From contig CAZSHM010000006.1 in NCBI GenBank assembly GCA_964606855.1, forward strand, positions 1-59,112: DNA of 59,112 nucleotides. The letters are read 5' to 3'. The stretch's first letter is position 1. Every line of letters begins with the position of its first letter. The stretch is from UBA7185 sp964606855. GTDB taxonomy: Bacteria > Bacillota > Peptococcia > Peptococcales > Peptococcaceae. A model generated the notes under the pieces. It searched no databases, had not been told where the DNA came from, and saw only the letters and a list, made by a program, of their open reading frames with translations. Shown here piece after piece: positions 8,782 through 18,244 of this stretch. Made by a program: the position numbers and the translations under genes.

Positions 8782-9705
8782 TCAAGTCCGCCGCTGGGCC
8801 GGAGAATTTCTGCGGGGCCATCCCACAAGGCCTTCTTCCTGTTCCAAAAGCGCGAAGTAGGCCTCCCCGGCATCGCGGACGCCATCGGGATACAAGCCCT
8901 TCACCGTGTCCCAGTACAGTCTGTAGAGCAGTTCGATCTTGCCCTTCTCCTCGGGCAGCCCGGTCTTCCGGTACACCTGCCGGTACTGTTTCCAGACGAG
9001 CACCCAGGAGAGCGCGCTCCCGTCCCGCGTCAGGAAGACCGGCCCGGAGACGATCCCTTCGTGCTCGGCGTAGGCCAGGAGTTCCTCCCGGAGCAGCGGG
9101 GGAATTCGGAGAAATCTCGGCGCCTGCAGATCCGCCCAGCCGAACCCTTTCTCGAGGAACTCCACGGTGAGAATCCCGAGCTCCGCGCTCTTCAGCCCTG
9201 TCTGGCACAGCACTTTGATGACGAGGTACGCCCGCTTTCTCCGCAGGTTCCGTGCGGTCTGCAGCATGAGTCGATACTCCTCCCGGGAGAGATCCGGGGA
9301 ATCGTTCAGCACGACCGGCCGCGGTTTCGCCCGGAACGGCGCGAGCCAGGATTCGGGGCAGCCGAGATAGCGCAGGAATCCCCGCGCGTTTCGCAGGTAC
9401 TCCCCAGCGGTCTCGGGCTTGTAGCCGCGCGCCAAAAGGTTCGCGTGCCAGTCCGAGAGCGTGGACTCGGTGATTTCCGGGACGGGCAGATCCCTGTACA
9501 GGCGCTTCAGCGTGGCCCTGTAGATGGAGCGCGTGGCGGGACTGAGGCCCTTCTCCTCCGCAAACTCCAGATAGCGGTCGATATCGGCGGAGGAAAAAGG
9601 AATGCGCCCCTGCGCGGATTCCGGCGGTTCTGTGCTCGTCTGTCCGGATCCTGCGGTCGGCATCGCGCGCGCATCCTCTCTCCTGCTGCCTGCTCCTTCG
9701 GTCAA
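8782..9705 (-). CDS. tyrosine-recombinase-like protein, catalytic residues apparently degenerate
   Basis: 307 residues resembling a phage-integrase/Xer protein. A SAM-like N-terminal core-binding domain (residues about 35-125, YLEFAEEKGLSPATRSIY) precedes a catalytic-like domain. The usual TGLR motif reads TGLKSAEL, with Lys replacing the first catalytic Arg. I cannot find the HxLR box or a convincing C-terminal Tyr box. Activity as a recombinase is therefore doubtful; a DNA-binding role is possible but unproven. The start TTG overlaps the stop of the upstream surface-protein gene (TTGA) and has AGGAAGGA upstream, so it is translated as part of the surface-protein operon. An ATG at 9663 is an alternative start. 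Confidence 0.75.
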   Translation of the reverse strand: MTEGAGSRREDARAMPTAGSGQTSTEPPESAQGRIPFSSADIDRYLEFAEEKGLSPATRSIYRATLKRLYRDLPVPEITESTLSDWHANLLARGYKPETAGEYLRNARGFLRYLGCPESWLAPFRAKPRPVVLNDSPDLSREEYRLMLQTARNLRRKRAYLVIKVLCQTGLKSAELGILTVEFLEKGFGWADLQAPRFLRIPPLLREELLAYAEHEGIVSGPVFLTRDGSALSWVLVWKQYRQVYRKTGLPEEKGKIELLYRLYWDTVKGLYPDGVRDAGEAYFALLEQEEGLVGWPRRNSPAQRRT

Positions 9706-12267
9706 TTTTGTTCCTTCCTGCTGTGTCCGATCCAGACGAGTCCCGCCGCCGAAAGCGCCAGGAGGATCAGATAGAATCCGACCGGACTGTCATCCCCCGT
9801 CTGGGGCGCGTCGTCCGCAGGCGTACCCGGCTGGCCCGGCGTGCCTGTCGTGGCGGGCTCAGAAGGCACACTCGGCTCGTCCGCAGGCTGCCCTGGCTCA
9901 CTCGGCGGGTTCTCCTCCGGCTGATTCGGTTCGTCCGGCGGCGTATCCGGCGGNNNNNNNNNNNNNNNNNNNNNNNNNNNNNNNNNNNNNNNNNNNNNNN
10001 NNNNNNNNNNNNNNNNNNNNNNNNNNNNNNNNNNNNNNNNNNNNNNNNNNNNNCGGCGTATCCGGCGGATTCTCCGGCGTCGTCCCCTTCTGGTTGATAA
10101 AATCCGCTCTGCTCACACCGCCGCCGATCGTGCCGGAGGCACCCTCGGATGTCGTCGTGTAGCCGTCCAGGTTCGCCTCTGCCTCCGTCACTGTGTAGGT
10201 GACGCCGTCGGGCAGATTCGACGCGCTCCGGCTCTCCCCGTGCCGGAGCGAAAACTCCGCCACGCCGTCCGTGAAATCCATCCCGCCGTGCTGCCCCTGG
10301 ATCGACGGATCGCTCAGCTCGACGCGGAACCGGAAAGCTTTGCTCCGGTCGCCCGCGCTGCCCGTGACGGTCTTTGTGACGGTGAGATCACTCGGATCTC
10401 CTCCCGGATCTCCCGGATTCGGCGGCGGGGTCTCCGGCCTCGGCTTGGTGTTCACGAACGCCGCCTGTGCCGTATCCCCCTTCGGAATCGTGCCTGTCGC
10501 GCCCGTGGACGTCGTCGCGTAGCCGTCCTGATTCGCCTCTGTCTCCGTCACCGTGTAGCTAAGCCCGGCGGGCAGGCCCTCCGCGGTCTTCGTCTCGCCG
10601 TGCTTGAGCGTAACATCCGCGCTGCCCGCGTCGAAGGTCATCGCTCCGAACGCTCCCTGAACCGCATCCGCGCCGTCCCCGCTCAGCTGCACGCGGAAGT
10701 GGAAGTCGCGCGTCGTATCTCCCTCTGTTCCCTGCACCGTCTTCGAGACGCTCAGGTTCCCATAATCCCCGATGTAGATTGGGATTGTGATTGGCTCCTC
10801 CGCATAGGTGTCAACCGGATCCATACCAGAACCTGGATTACCAGCACCAAAACCAAATGTATTCTTCGGATTTTCGTCATATCTTATAGATACATCGATG
10901 CTAGAGGGTCCCCCTGCCGCGATTGCCGCGGCAGCGGCGGCACTGTTCACCTTCACTTTGAATGTAACACGCTTGCCTTCTGTTTTGATTTCTCCAATGT
11001 CAGCGCCATCATTTCCTGTCAAGCTATCTAAATCTACAGGCATCTCTCCATTGGTTGCCTCTGCTACCTCCAGCCCTTCTCCCGCAGAAATTTTTAATTT
11101 TACACCCTGCACGGAGCTCTCCCCTGGATTTTCAATCATCACCGCAAAGTCAAGCACATCCCCTTCTTTGGCATATTGAGGTTCTTTAGGCGTTACGTCG
11201 AAAGTCAGCTCCTGCCCTTCCATCGTCCCGACCAGTTGCTTTGGATCCCCCTCAGCTAATGTTACTTCCTCAGTGCTGTCAGAAGGGTTGTTAAAGTTGT
11301 CCCAAAAATGCTGAATCGCACAGTTTTGATCAAACGGATTCTCTATTCTACACTTGGCTCCCGATGGCAGTCCTGTGATCGTACAGAGTTGATTTGGTTC
11401 AAGCGTAAGGGATATGCGACCACTATCCCCAGTTACAGATGTCCCCGCTGTATCTCCGCCGTTTTCTACACTATAGGAATGCTGCCCTGCACCCATCCCT
11501 GAAACAGATAAAGTAATGTTTAGCCTCTGCAATTCTGGGGTATGCGTATTACACGAGAAATTTGATATGAACTCTTCATCTACCTGGTACAGAATCTCCA
11601 GTGTTGTGGTGGTCGAGCTGGCCATGGGCACGGCGAGCACCGGCATCCCGGCCGGCTCCGGCAGAAGCGCATCCGCGGCCTCGAGCGCCGCCTCCGCGCC
11701 GGGGATGTGGCTGATAAACTCCGCGCTCGCCGTCCCGCCGTCCGGGATCCGCCCCTCCGCGTTGACGCCCACCGTCATGTAGCCGCCGGCGCTCTCCGCC
11801 GCGACCGTGTAGCGAACTCCCGCGGGCAGTCCGTCCGCGCAGACGGTATCGCCGGGCCGCACTGCGGCCGGGGCCACGCCGTCCTCAAACGTCAAGTCCC
11901 CGTAAGCCCCGCTGACAGAGGCATCCGACAGTTGCACCGTGAAGTGCCATGCCTGATCCTTTCCGTCCACATCCGGCACCGTGTTGGTCAGGGTCAGGTT
12001 CCCTGTGCCCTGCGCGGCTTCCGCCTCCGCGGCGTCCGCCCCGGCGGCGGATCCCGCCTGATCCCCGCGCTCCGCCGCGGCAGCCCCGCCAAAGAGCGCG
12101 CCGAAGAAGTCGCTCAGCGTATGTTTCTCCTGCAGAACCTGTCCGGTCTGCACACCCGCGTCCCCCGCGTCTGTCCCCGCATAGGCGGAGAAGAAAGGCG
12201 TTCCCATGAGCAGGCACAGACAGAGCACCAGCGCGGTCCCTTTGCGGATCCAATTTCGTCTCTTCAT
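9702..12267 (-). CDS. sortase-anchored multidomain surface protein (pilin-like FxF repeats), interrupted by an assembly gap
   Basis: Secreted wall-anchored protein. A signal peptide occupies residues 1-30 (LVLCLCLLMGTPFFSAYAG). A domain with NLTLTNTVPDVDGK and FTVQLSD follows, then a middle section including a DUF11-like segment (EGDVLDFAVMIENPG), then at least two further copies of the same module (LSVSKTVQGTEGD and LTVTKTVTGSAGD, each ending in TYTVTEAEANxDGY and a TG/FxN end). A Pro/Asp/Glu-rich linker carries the 100-N gap, and the C terminus is APQTGDDSPVGFYLILLAL plus a charged tail, a sortase signal of LPXTG type with Ala for Leu. The reading frame is not continuous across the gap only because the N count is arbitrary. 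The middle third (about 10800-11600) is clearly more AT-rich than the ends. Confidence 0.88.
9954..10053. other. assembly gap (100 N) in a tandem repeat
   Basis: Exactly 100 Ns. The bases on both sides are the same repeat unit (CGGCGTATCCGGCGG), so the assembly broke in a Pro-rich coding repeat. The true length and frame are unknown. Confidence 0.95.
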
Positions 12268-12290
12268 CTCTCCATAACCTCCTGTTACAA

Positions 12291-12328
12291 GTTCTATTGT
12301 GACGTTCTATTGTGACGTTCTATTGTGA
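12291..12328. repeat. three tandem 13-base repeats over the sulfatase stop codon
   Basis: GTTCTATTGTGAC is repeated almost exactly three times. On the minus strand each copy contains TCACAATAG, so each can supply a TAG. The first copy provides the sulfatase stop and the others lie in the 52-base spacer before the surface-protein gene. Confidence 0.85.
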
Positions 12329-14149
12329 TTTGGACGGTTCCGGTTCCCCCGGAACCAGGAATAAACTGCTCCAGCGGCTGAATTCCCGCAGTTCCCCGTA
12401 CTCCATCCAGAGATACGGTTTCAGAATCTCGTACCCGCCGTCCTCCGTGTCAACCGAGCCGTATGTTCCGCCCGCGGTCCGGTAAGCTCCGTCCTGCAGG
12501 CGGAAGGGGATCTGCGCCGAGAGATCCAGAATACACTGATAGAACGGGCTCAGCGGCAGCCCGGCCGTCCGCGCGACGACGGGCATCACGTCCGTCGCGG
12601 ACAGCTCCACATTCTCCCGCGGCTCCAGGTGCCCGAACGCCGCGTTCGCCCAGAGCAGGAACGGGGTTGTCTGGCGCAGAACCTCCGCCTCCCGCCCCGG
12701 CAGGTCCAGATGCGGGGAGAGCACATCCACATAGAACGGCGCGTGATCGCCCAGCATGCACACCAGCACGGGCCGTTCCACGGTATCCAGATAGGAGAGC
12801 AGTCCTCGGAAGGCTTCGCAGGACATCCGCACACTGGTCAGATACTCCTCCACACCGCTCGTGAAATTTCCAAAGTCCCTGCGCGTGTGGACCGTATCCA
12901 TCTCGGCGGGATTCTGCTCATAGCCCCCGTGATTCTGGTACGTCAGCAGATAGAAGAACCGCGGTCCGTCCTGCGCGGACACATAGCGGTCCAGCAGATC
13001 CATATAGTTGGACACATCCGTGCTCCGCCGCTCTCCGTAGGCGGACGGGTAGGAGAAATCCTCCTCGAACAGCACATGGTCGAACCCGAGCGCCGGATAG
13101 CCCACGCCCCGCCCGTAGTTGGAGGCGGGCGCCTCGTGCATCGCCCAGGTTTCGTATCCCAGGCTCTTCAGATACCGCGCCGCGCTGTTGACCTGCCGCA
13201 GATCAAAGTCCATGAACGGCGCCAGGCTGTTGAGCAGATAGGTGGAATTGCCGGTCAGCAGTTCATACTCCGTCGTATTCGTGCTGGACTCCGTCGCCAC
13301 AAATCCGCGGACTGCGTGCTCGACGGCGTACCAGTCGTCCATCACGGGCACGTCTGTCTGAATGTCCGTGTAGCGCTGCATATCGTAGAAGGATTCGTTG
13401 AGGATCAGGATGATGTCCGGGTTCGTCCCGCCCTCCCCCGGTGCGGGCTGATACTGCTCCACCAGCGCGGCCGGATCCGCGCCGCTGTACCCCGCGGGTT
13501 CCCGGATCTTTTCGCCCGCGGATGCGGACTGCCGGAGAAAGTAGACGCCGTAGCCGCACTGCTCGACATCGTTCCCCACATTCCACGCGAAGGGCACCTC
13601 CATCCGGAGAAACAGGATGCCCGCGAAAACCAGGGCGACGGCCGTCCCCGCCGCGGGAAGGCAGATCCGCCTCCAGGGGATGCGCGCGGGCATCCTCCGG
13701 CCGATAAACCACGCGAGCAGCAGTTCCAGCGCCAGCGCGGCCGCCAGCAGGCCGATTGTGCCGTCCCAAGTGAAGCGGTAGCCGCCCAGCACACGAATCG
13801 CCGTCCCCAGGCTGGGAAGGATCGTCACCGTGACCACATTCCCCGCGTACAGGTAGGTGTAGTGGTTGACGGCGCTCCACAGAAAGACCAGGAGGCTGCT
13901 CAGAATCCCGGTCAGGCGCCAGCGCCGTGTCAGCACGAGGAGAATCAGCCCGATCCCGGCCGGCGGGATACAGTTCCCCAGCAAGAACACGAACTTCAGC
14001 GACGCGTACGCCTCCAGACCGCCACAGCTCGCGACCAGCTGCACGGACTGCAGCCAGAGAAACGCCGCCAGGGCCGCCGCGCACAGCAGGCCGTCCAGCC
14101 TGCCGCCGGAGCGGCGCGCGGGGCGGGACCCCTCCATTTCTCTCTTCAT
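12320..14149 (-). CDS. LtaS-family membrane sulfatase-fold protein
   Basis: 609 residues with an N-terminal membrane part of about five helices (residues about 20-190) and an extracellular sulfatase-fold domain. NPDIILILNESFYD opens the domain. STNTTEYELLTG corresponds to the LtaS nucleophile loop (Thr). HEAPASNYGRG and MLGDHAPFYVDV supply metal-site His and Asp residues. The family polymerises or transfers glycerol-phosphate onto cell-envelope polymers; whether this one makes lipoteichoic acid or decorates another polymer is not determinable. GGGAGG lies upstream of the ATG. First gene of the surface operon, 52 bases ahead of the sortase substrate, so a joint envelope role is inferred. Confidence 0.88.
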   Translation of the reverse strand: MKREMEGSRPARRSGGRLDGLLCAAALAAFLWLQSVQLVASCGGLEAYASLKFVFLLGNCIPPAGIGLILLVLTRRWRLTGILSSLLVFLWSAVNHYTYLYAGNVVTVTILPSLGTAIRVLGGYRFTWDGTIGLLAAALALELLLAWFIGRRMPARIPWRRICLPAAGTAVALVFAGILFLRMEVPFAWNVGNDVEQCGYGVYFLRQSASAGEKIREPAGYSGADPAALVEQYQPAPGEGGTNPDIILILNESFYDMQRYTDIQTDVPVMDDWYAVEHAVRGFVATESSTNTTEYELLTGNSTYLLNSLAPFMDFDLRQVNSAARYLKSLGYETWAMHEAPASNYGRGVGYPALGFDHVLFEEDFSYPSAYGERRSTDVSNYMDLLDRYVSAQDGPRFFYLLTYQNHGGYEQNPAEMDTVHTRRDFGNFTSGVEEYLTSVRMSCEAFRGLLSYLDTVERPVLVCMLGDHAPFYVDVLSPHLDLPGREAEVLRQTTPFLLWANAAFGHLEPRENVELSATDVMPVVARTAGLPLSPFYQCILDLSAQIPFRLQDGAYRTAGGTYGSVDTEDGGYEILKPYLWMEYGELREFSRWSSLFLVPGEPEPSKSQ

Positions 14150-14279
14150 CGCTCACCTCCCGGTGCGGAGTGCGGATCCCCGGGACGGTTCGCGGGAATC
14201 CCGCGAATCTGTGCCGGCGCTCCTTCTCCCCATGATCCTTTTTTACGGATTGGCAAATTATGACAGTTTCTGTCCTCGC

Positions 14280-14400
14280 AAAAAAGTATAGTTTTTGAGA
14301 ACGGATTTTTAGGCACAAAAAACCGGCTATATAGAGCTGACACTCCATATAGCCGGCATATCTAGTACTTTAGAAGGCCGTCAAAAAACTATAACTTTCT
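14280..14400. repeat. nested inverted repeat between the sulfatase operon and larC
   Basis: An outer imperfect inverted repeat (AGTATAGTTTTTGAGAACGG at the left, its partner GTCAAAAAACTATAACTTT at the right) encloses a perfect inner palindrome CCGGCTATAT...ATATAGCCGG. The unit is about 110 bases and unlike the GC-rich surroundings. It contains a TATACT box (minus strand, 14285-14290) that may serve the sulfatase operon. Confidence 0.6.
14317..14356 (-). terminator. intrinsic terminator for larE-larB-larC
   Basis: Minus-strand stem CCGGCTATAT / ATATAGCCGG followed by TTTTTT. It lies about 180 bases past the larC stop. Confidence 0.75.
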
Positions 14401-14532
14401 GACAAAACTTCGGCTCCGGCGGAGAAACCCTGCGGACCGCCCGACCGCCGTTTTTATCATTATAGCACAGAATTGCGGTTTCGCAATACCTCGGTCAGGG
14501 AAATATCCGCCTGTCCTCCGGCGGCTCTGCGA

Positions 14533-15576
14533 TTAAAGATTTTTATGTTTTCCATAAACTCGAATCGGGTGTGCCGTCTCCACCGCCCCCGCGCCCGGCG
14601 ATCCGCCCGGAAGCGGCACAGCGGAGCGGCCCTCCTCCTCCGCCCAGCGGCGCGCGTCCTCCAGGCCGATGCCTTTCTGGCGCGCGATGCGCGCCAGATC
14701 GTCATACTCATATTTGGCGCGGCGGACGCCGTAGCCCTGCGCGATCTTGCGCCGCACCGGGCCGGCGGATGTATGGACGGTCTCCGTCTCGCGGCGCAGC
14801 ACATGGCGGCGCAGTTCCGCCTCGCGGATCCCAATCGTGCTGGTGCAGCGGAAGAGGAGCTCGGTCATGCGCGCGCGTGCCTCCGGCGCGCAGAGCACGC
14901 AGAGCAGCACGCCGGGCCGTGATTTTTTCATCCCCACAGGAACCGTGTAGGCCTCGAGCGCGCCCGAGGCGAGCAGCTGCTCAAGCGCAAATCCAAGCGC
15001 CTCCGGCGTCATGTCGTCCACGTTGCAGCAGAGCTCGAGCACCGTCTCCTCGCCCGGCTCCTCCGCGCGCGGCAGATCCGCCGTCTGCCCCAGAAAAGCG
15101 CGCACGCAGTTTGCGGCTGGAAAATCCCTCTTCCCCATGCCGTAGCCGATCCGCGCCACGCGCAGCGGCGGCATGGCGCCGAACTCCGACGCGTAGTAGC
15201 GCAGCAGCGCCGCGCCCGTGGGCGTGCAGAGTTCGCCCGCCACGGCGCCGCCGTAGATCGGCACGCCCCGCAGGAGATAGGCTGTCGCCGGCGCGGGCAC
15301 CGGCAGCAGACCGTGCGCGCAGCGCACCTGTCCGCTGCCCACATGGACCGGGGAGACGAGCACCTTCTCCGGCGCAAGGCGGTGCATCAGCAGCGCCACG
15401 GCGGCGATATCCGCCACGGCGTCCAGCCGGCCCACCTCGTGAAAGTGGATCTGCTCCACGGGAACCCCATGCGCATGGCTCTCCGCCTCCGCGAGGCTGC
15501 CGTAGACCGCCAGCACATCGCGCCGCACCGGCTCCGGCAGCGCCAGGGACTCCACGAGCGAGGCGATCTCCGCCGG
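14533..15576 (-). CDS. larC: nickel-pincer cofactor nickel insertase LarC, 5' end lost in gap
   Basis: Inserts nickel into the pyridinium-bis-thiocarboxylate intermediate to form the nickel-pincer nucleotide cofactor, using CTP. The visible 347 residues cover HGVPVEQIHFHEVG, VSPVHVGSGQVRCAHG and GELCTPTGAALL, then the C-terminal domain (CCNVDDMTPEALG, KKSRPGVLLCVLC, ending KHKNL). The first roughly 100 residues, normally with the DCxxGAAGDM motif and a His-rich stretch, are missing in the gap at 15577-15676; that needs more than 100 bases, so the gap is underestimated. The N- and C-terminal domains are in one frame here, unlike the frameshifted larC1/larC2 of Lactiplantibacillus plantarum. 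Last gene of larE-B-C. Confidence 0.93.
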   Translation of the reverse strand, partial: PAEIASLVESLALPEPVRRDVLAVYGSLAEAESHAHGVPVEQIHFHEVGRLDAVADIAAVALLMHRLAPEKVLVSPVHVGSGQVRCAHGLLPVPAPATAYLLRGVPIYGGAVAGELCTPTGAALLRYYASEFGAMPPLRVARIGYGMGKRDFPAANCVRAFLGQTADLPRAEEPGEETVLELCCNVDDMTPEALGFALEQLLASGALEAYTVPVGMKKSRPGVLLCVLCAPEARARMTELLFRCTSTIGIREAELRRHVLRRETETVHTSAGPVRRKIAQGYGVRRAKYEYDDLARIARQKGIGLEDARRWAEEEGRSAVPLPGGSPGAGAVETAHPIRVYGKHKNL

Positions 15577-15676
15577 NNNNNNNNNNNNNNNNNNNNNNNN
15601 NNNNNNNNNNNNNNNNNNNNNNNNNNNNNNNNNNNNNNNNNNNNNNNNNNNNNNNNNNNNNNNNNNNNNNNNNNNN
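15577..15676. other. assembly gap (100 N) at the larB/larC junction
   Basis: Arbitrary 100-N scaffold join. It hides the larB stop and the larC start with about its first 100 codons, often a His-codon-rich part. Its real length must exceed 100 bases. Confidence 0.95.
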
Positions 15677-16479
<803 letters not shown>

Positions 16480-16490
<11 letters not shown>

Positions 16491-17259
16491 CCCGCACCTC
16501 CAAATCCAGGAGCACCGTCCCGTAGAGCGGCCGCAGAATCTCCAAGAGCTGCGGCCGGAGCGCCAGCGCCAGTTCCAGCTGGGACGCCGTGACCTGCAGG
16601 CGCGCCGCGCCCTGCCAGGTGCGGACGCGGAAATTGCGGAATCCCAGTTCCATCAGGCGGCCCTCTGCCTCCTCCGTGCGCGCGAGCAGCTCCGCCGTGA
16701 TCGCGACGCCGGCCGGGATCCGGGTCGCCAGGCAGGCGTAGGAGGGCTTTTCCCACGTGAAGAGCCCTGCCTCCCGCGAGAGCCGGCGGATCTCATCTTT
16801 GCGGAGCCCGGCATCCCGCAGCGGCGAGCACACGCCCAGCTCCTTCAGCGCCCGCATCCCCGGCCGATCCGCCGCGTCGTCGGAGGCGTTGGTGCCGTCC
16901 GCCAGAACCGGGTAGCCGTCCCGGCGCGCCGCCTCCCACAGGCGTGAAAAGACCGCCAGCTTGCAGTGATAGCAGCGGTCCGGCGGATTCTGCACAATCT
17001 CGGGCTCCGCGAGCACATCCGCGCTGAGCTCGCGGAGCGGCACCCCCACATGCCGTGCCATGCGCCGCGCGTCCTCCAGCTCAAACTGCGGCTGAAACGC
17101 GGAACGCACATAGTAGGCGCCGACCTCCGCGCCGCTCTGCACAGCGGCATAGAGCAGATAGGAGGAATCCACGCCGCCGGAGAAGGCGACCGCCACCCGC
17201 CGGTGTTCCGCGAAAAAGGACTTCAGCGCGGCGGTCCGCTCTGTATCGCACACTGCCAT
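16480..17259 (-). CDS. larE: ATP-dependent sacrificial sulfur transferase LarE
   Basis: PP-loop enzyme that adenylates the biscarboxylate intermediate and donates sulfur from its own cysteine. It has 259 residues. The PP-loop is VAFSGGVDSSYL near residue 25, followed by DRCYHCKLAVF and the family's sacrificial Cys region PSYACLATRIP near residue 170. The start ATG 17259 has a GGGGG ribosome site 7 bases upstream. First gene of the larE-larB-larC unit. No larA or other known pincer-dependent enzyme is visible in the window. Confidence 0.94.
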
Positions 17260-17276
17260 AAAGACACCCCCGTTTC

Positions 17277-17393
17277 TCAAGTTTCATGTTCCTGCCAACT
17301 TTTCAGACCAAGCACGCCGATCCGATCGGAGATGCGGCTGCACAGAAGGCACCCCAAAATCCCAACGGCAATCAAAAGCGACAACTGCAGCAC
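17277..17393 (-). pseudogene. N-terminal remnant of a cation:proton antiporter
   Basis: A GTG start with a full GGAGGAG ribosome site opens a 38-codon frame beginning MLQLSLLIAVGILGCLLCSR, closely like the first membrane helix of CPA-type sodium or potassium/proton antiporters. After about 27 residues the similarity stops and the frame ends near larE. It lies directly downstream of a CBS-domain gene, a frequent partner of such antiporters. I infer a deletion that joined the antiporter start to the larE leader. Confidence 0.5.
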
Positions 17394-17476
17394 AAACTGC
17401 TCCTCCGGGCCGGGAACAGCAAGGTTGCATCGGGATCCGGGCTTTCTGTAACGCGTCCCTGTGCCGGAAACAAGAA

Positions 17477-17514
17477 CGCCTGCCGCGCACGCGTATCGAA
17501 CGTGCTGCGGCAGG
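17477..17514 (-). terminator. strong hairpin after the CBS-domain gene
   Basis: Inverted repeat GCCTGCCGC-GCACG / CGTGC-GCGGCAGGC, followed on the minus strand by a short T-rich run (GTTCTTGTTTCC). It separates the CBS gene from the antiporter remnant and larE. Confidence 0.55.
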
Positions 17515-17590
17515 CTCTCCTCCTGTTGACCGGCGTACCCGCCCAGTGCCGGCTTCGCACGGATCTGCGGCAATCCTTCCGGCACAAAGC

Positions 17591-18130
17591 TTATTTCTCT
17601 GTATCTTCCTTCGCCGCCGCCTCGATCTCCGCCTCCTTCTCCAGGTAGACACCCAAAAGATAGCGCAGAATGTCGGAACGGCTGATGATGCCGACCAGCT
17701 TGCCGTCCTCCAGCACCGGAACCTTCTTGATCTTTTTCTCGCCCAGCACCTTGGCCACTTCGTCGATGTTGTAGTCGGTATCGACCGACACCAGCTTCGT
17801 GGTCGCCAGCTCCAGGACATTCAGATCCATCAGATTGGTCAGCTTTTTCTCGAAAGAGTCGTTGTCATACCACACCGTGATATAGCTGGTCATATCGATG
17901 ATGCGGGGATTCTGCTTGGCGATAAACTTCATGATATCGCCGTCGCTGATAAAGCCCATCACATGCCGCTTGTCGTCGATGACCGGCAGTCCGCTGATCT
18001 TATAGGTTACCATCGCCTCCATCACATCCGCAAGCGTCGCCTGGTCAGAAACCGTATAGACATCCTTCTTCATGATTTCGCTGACTTTCTTGTTCAGCTC
18101 GCTTTCCTGCTCCTCATGGCGATTTTTCAT
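17591..18130 (-). CDS. CBS-domain protein
   Basis: 179-residue soluble protein consisting of two CBS motifs (KKDVYTVSDQATLADVMEAM...VIDDKRHVMGFISDGD and NVLELATTKLVSVDTDYN...VGIISRSDIL) joined by an inserted segment, with an acidic C-terminal tail. CBS pairs bind adenosyl ligands and control a partner. The likely former partner is the truncated antiporter just downstream; the current partner is unknown. I prefer ATG 18130, 9 bases after AAGGAG, to the ATG 6 bases upstream. Confidence 0.88.
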   Translation of the reverse strand: MKNRHEEQESELNKKVSEIMKKDVYTVSDQATLADVMEAMVTYKISGLPVIDDKRHVMGFISDGDIMKFIAKQNPRIIDMTSYITVWYDNDSFEKKLTNLMDLNVLELATTKLVSVDTDYNIDEVAKVLGEKKIKKVPVLEDGKLVGIISRSDILRYLLGVYLEKEAEIEAAAKEDTEK

Positions 18131-18212
18131 AACCATACACTCCTTTGTTGTGCGAATCCTGTAAAAGCTCTCTATGCAAAGTAAGCGTCCGGCAACGCTT
18201 GCCTTTACGCCC

Positions 18213-18241
18213 AGTATAGCGCATTTTTATACAGATTTCTA
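18213..18241 (-). promoter_or_regulatory. promoter for the CBS-domain gene
   Basis: Minus strand TAGAAA, 17-base spacer, TATACT. The start would be near 18206, with about 75 bases of leader holding the small palindrome GGCAAGCGTTGCC. It lies directly against the stop of the upstream zinc-ribbon gene. Confidence 0.55.
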
Positions 18242-18244
18242 GAT

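Noticed and set aside
8782..9705. Integrase marking an integrated mobile element
   Set aside because: No att-like direct repeats, excisionase, relaxase or phage genes are nearby; the gene is locked into the surface operon and its catalytic residues seem lost.
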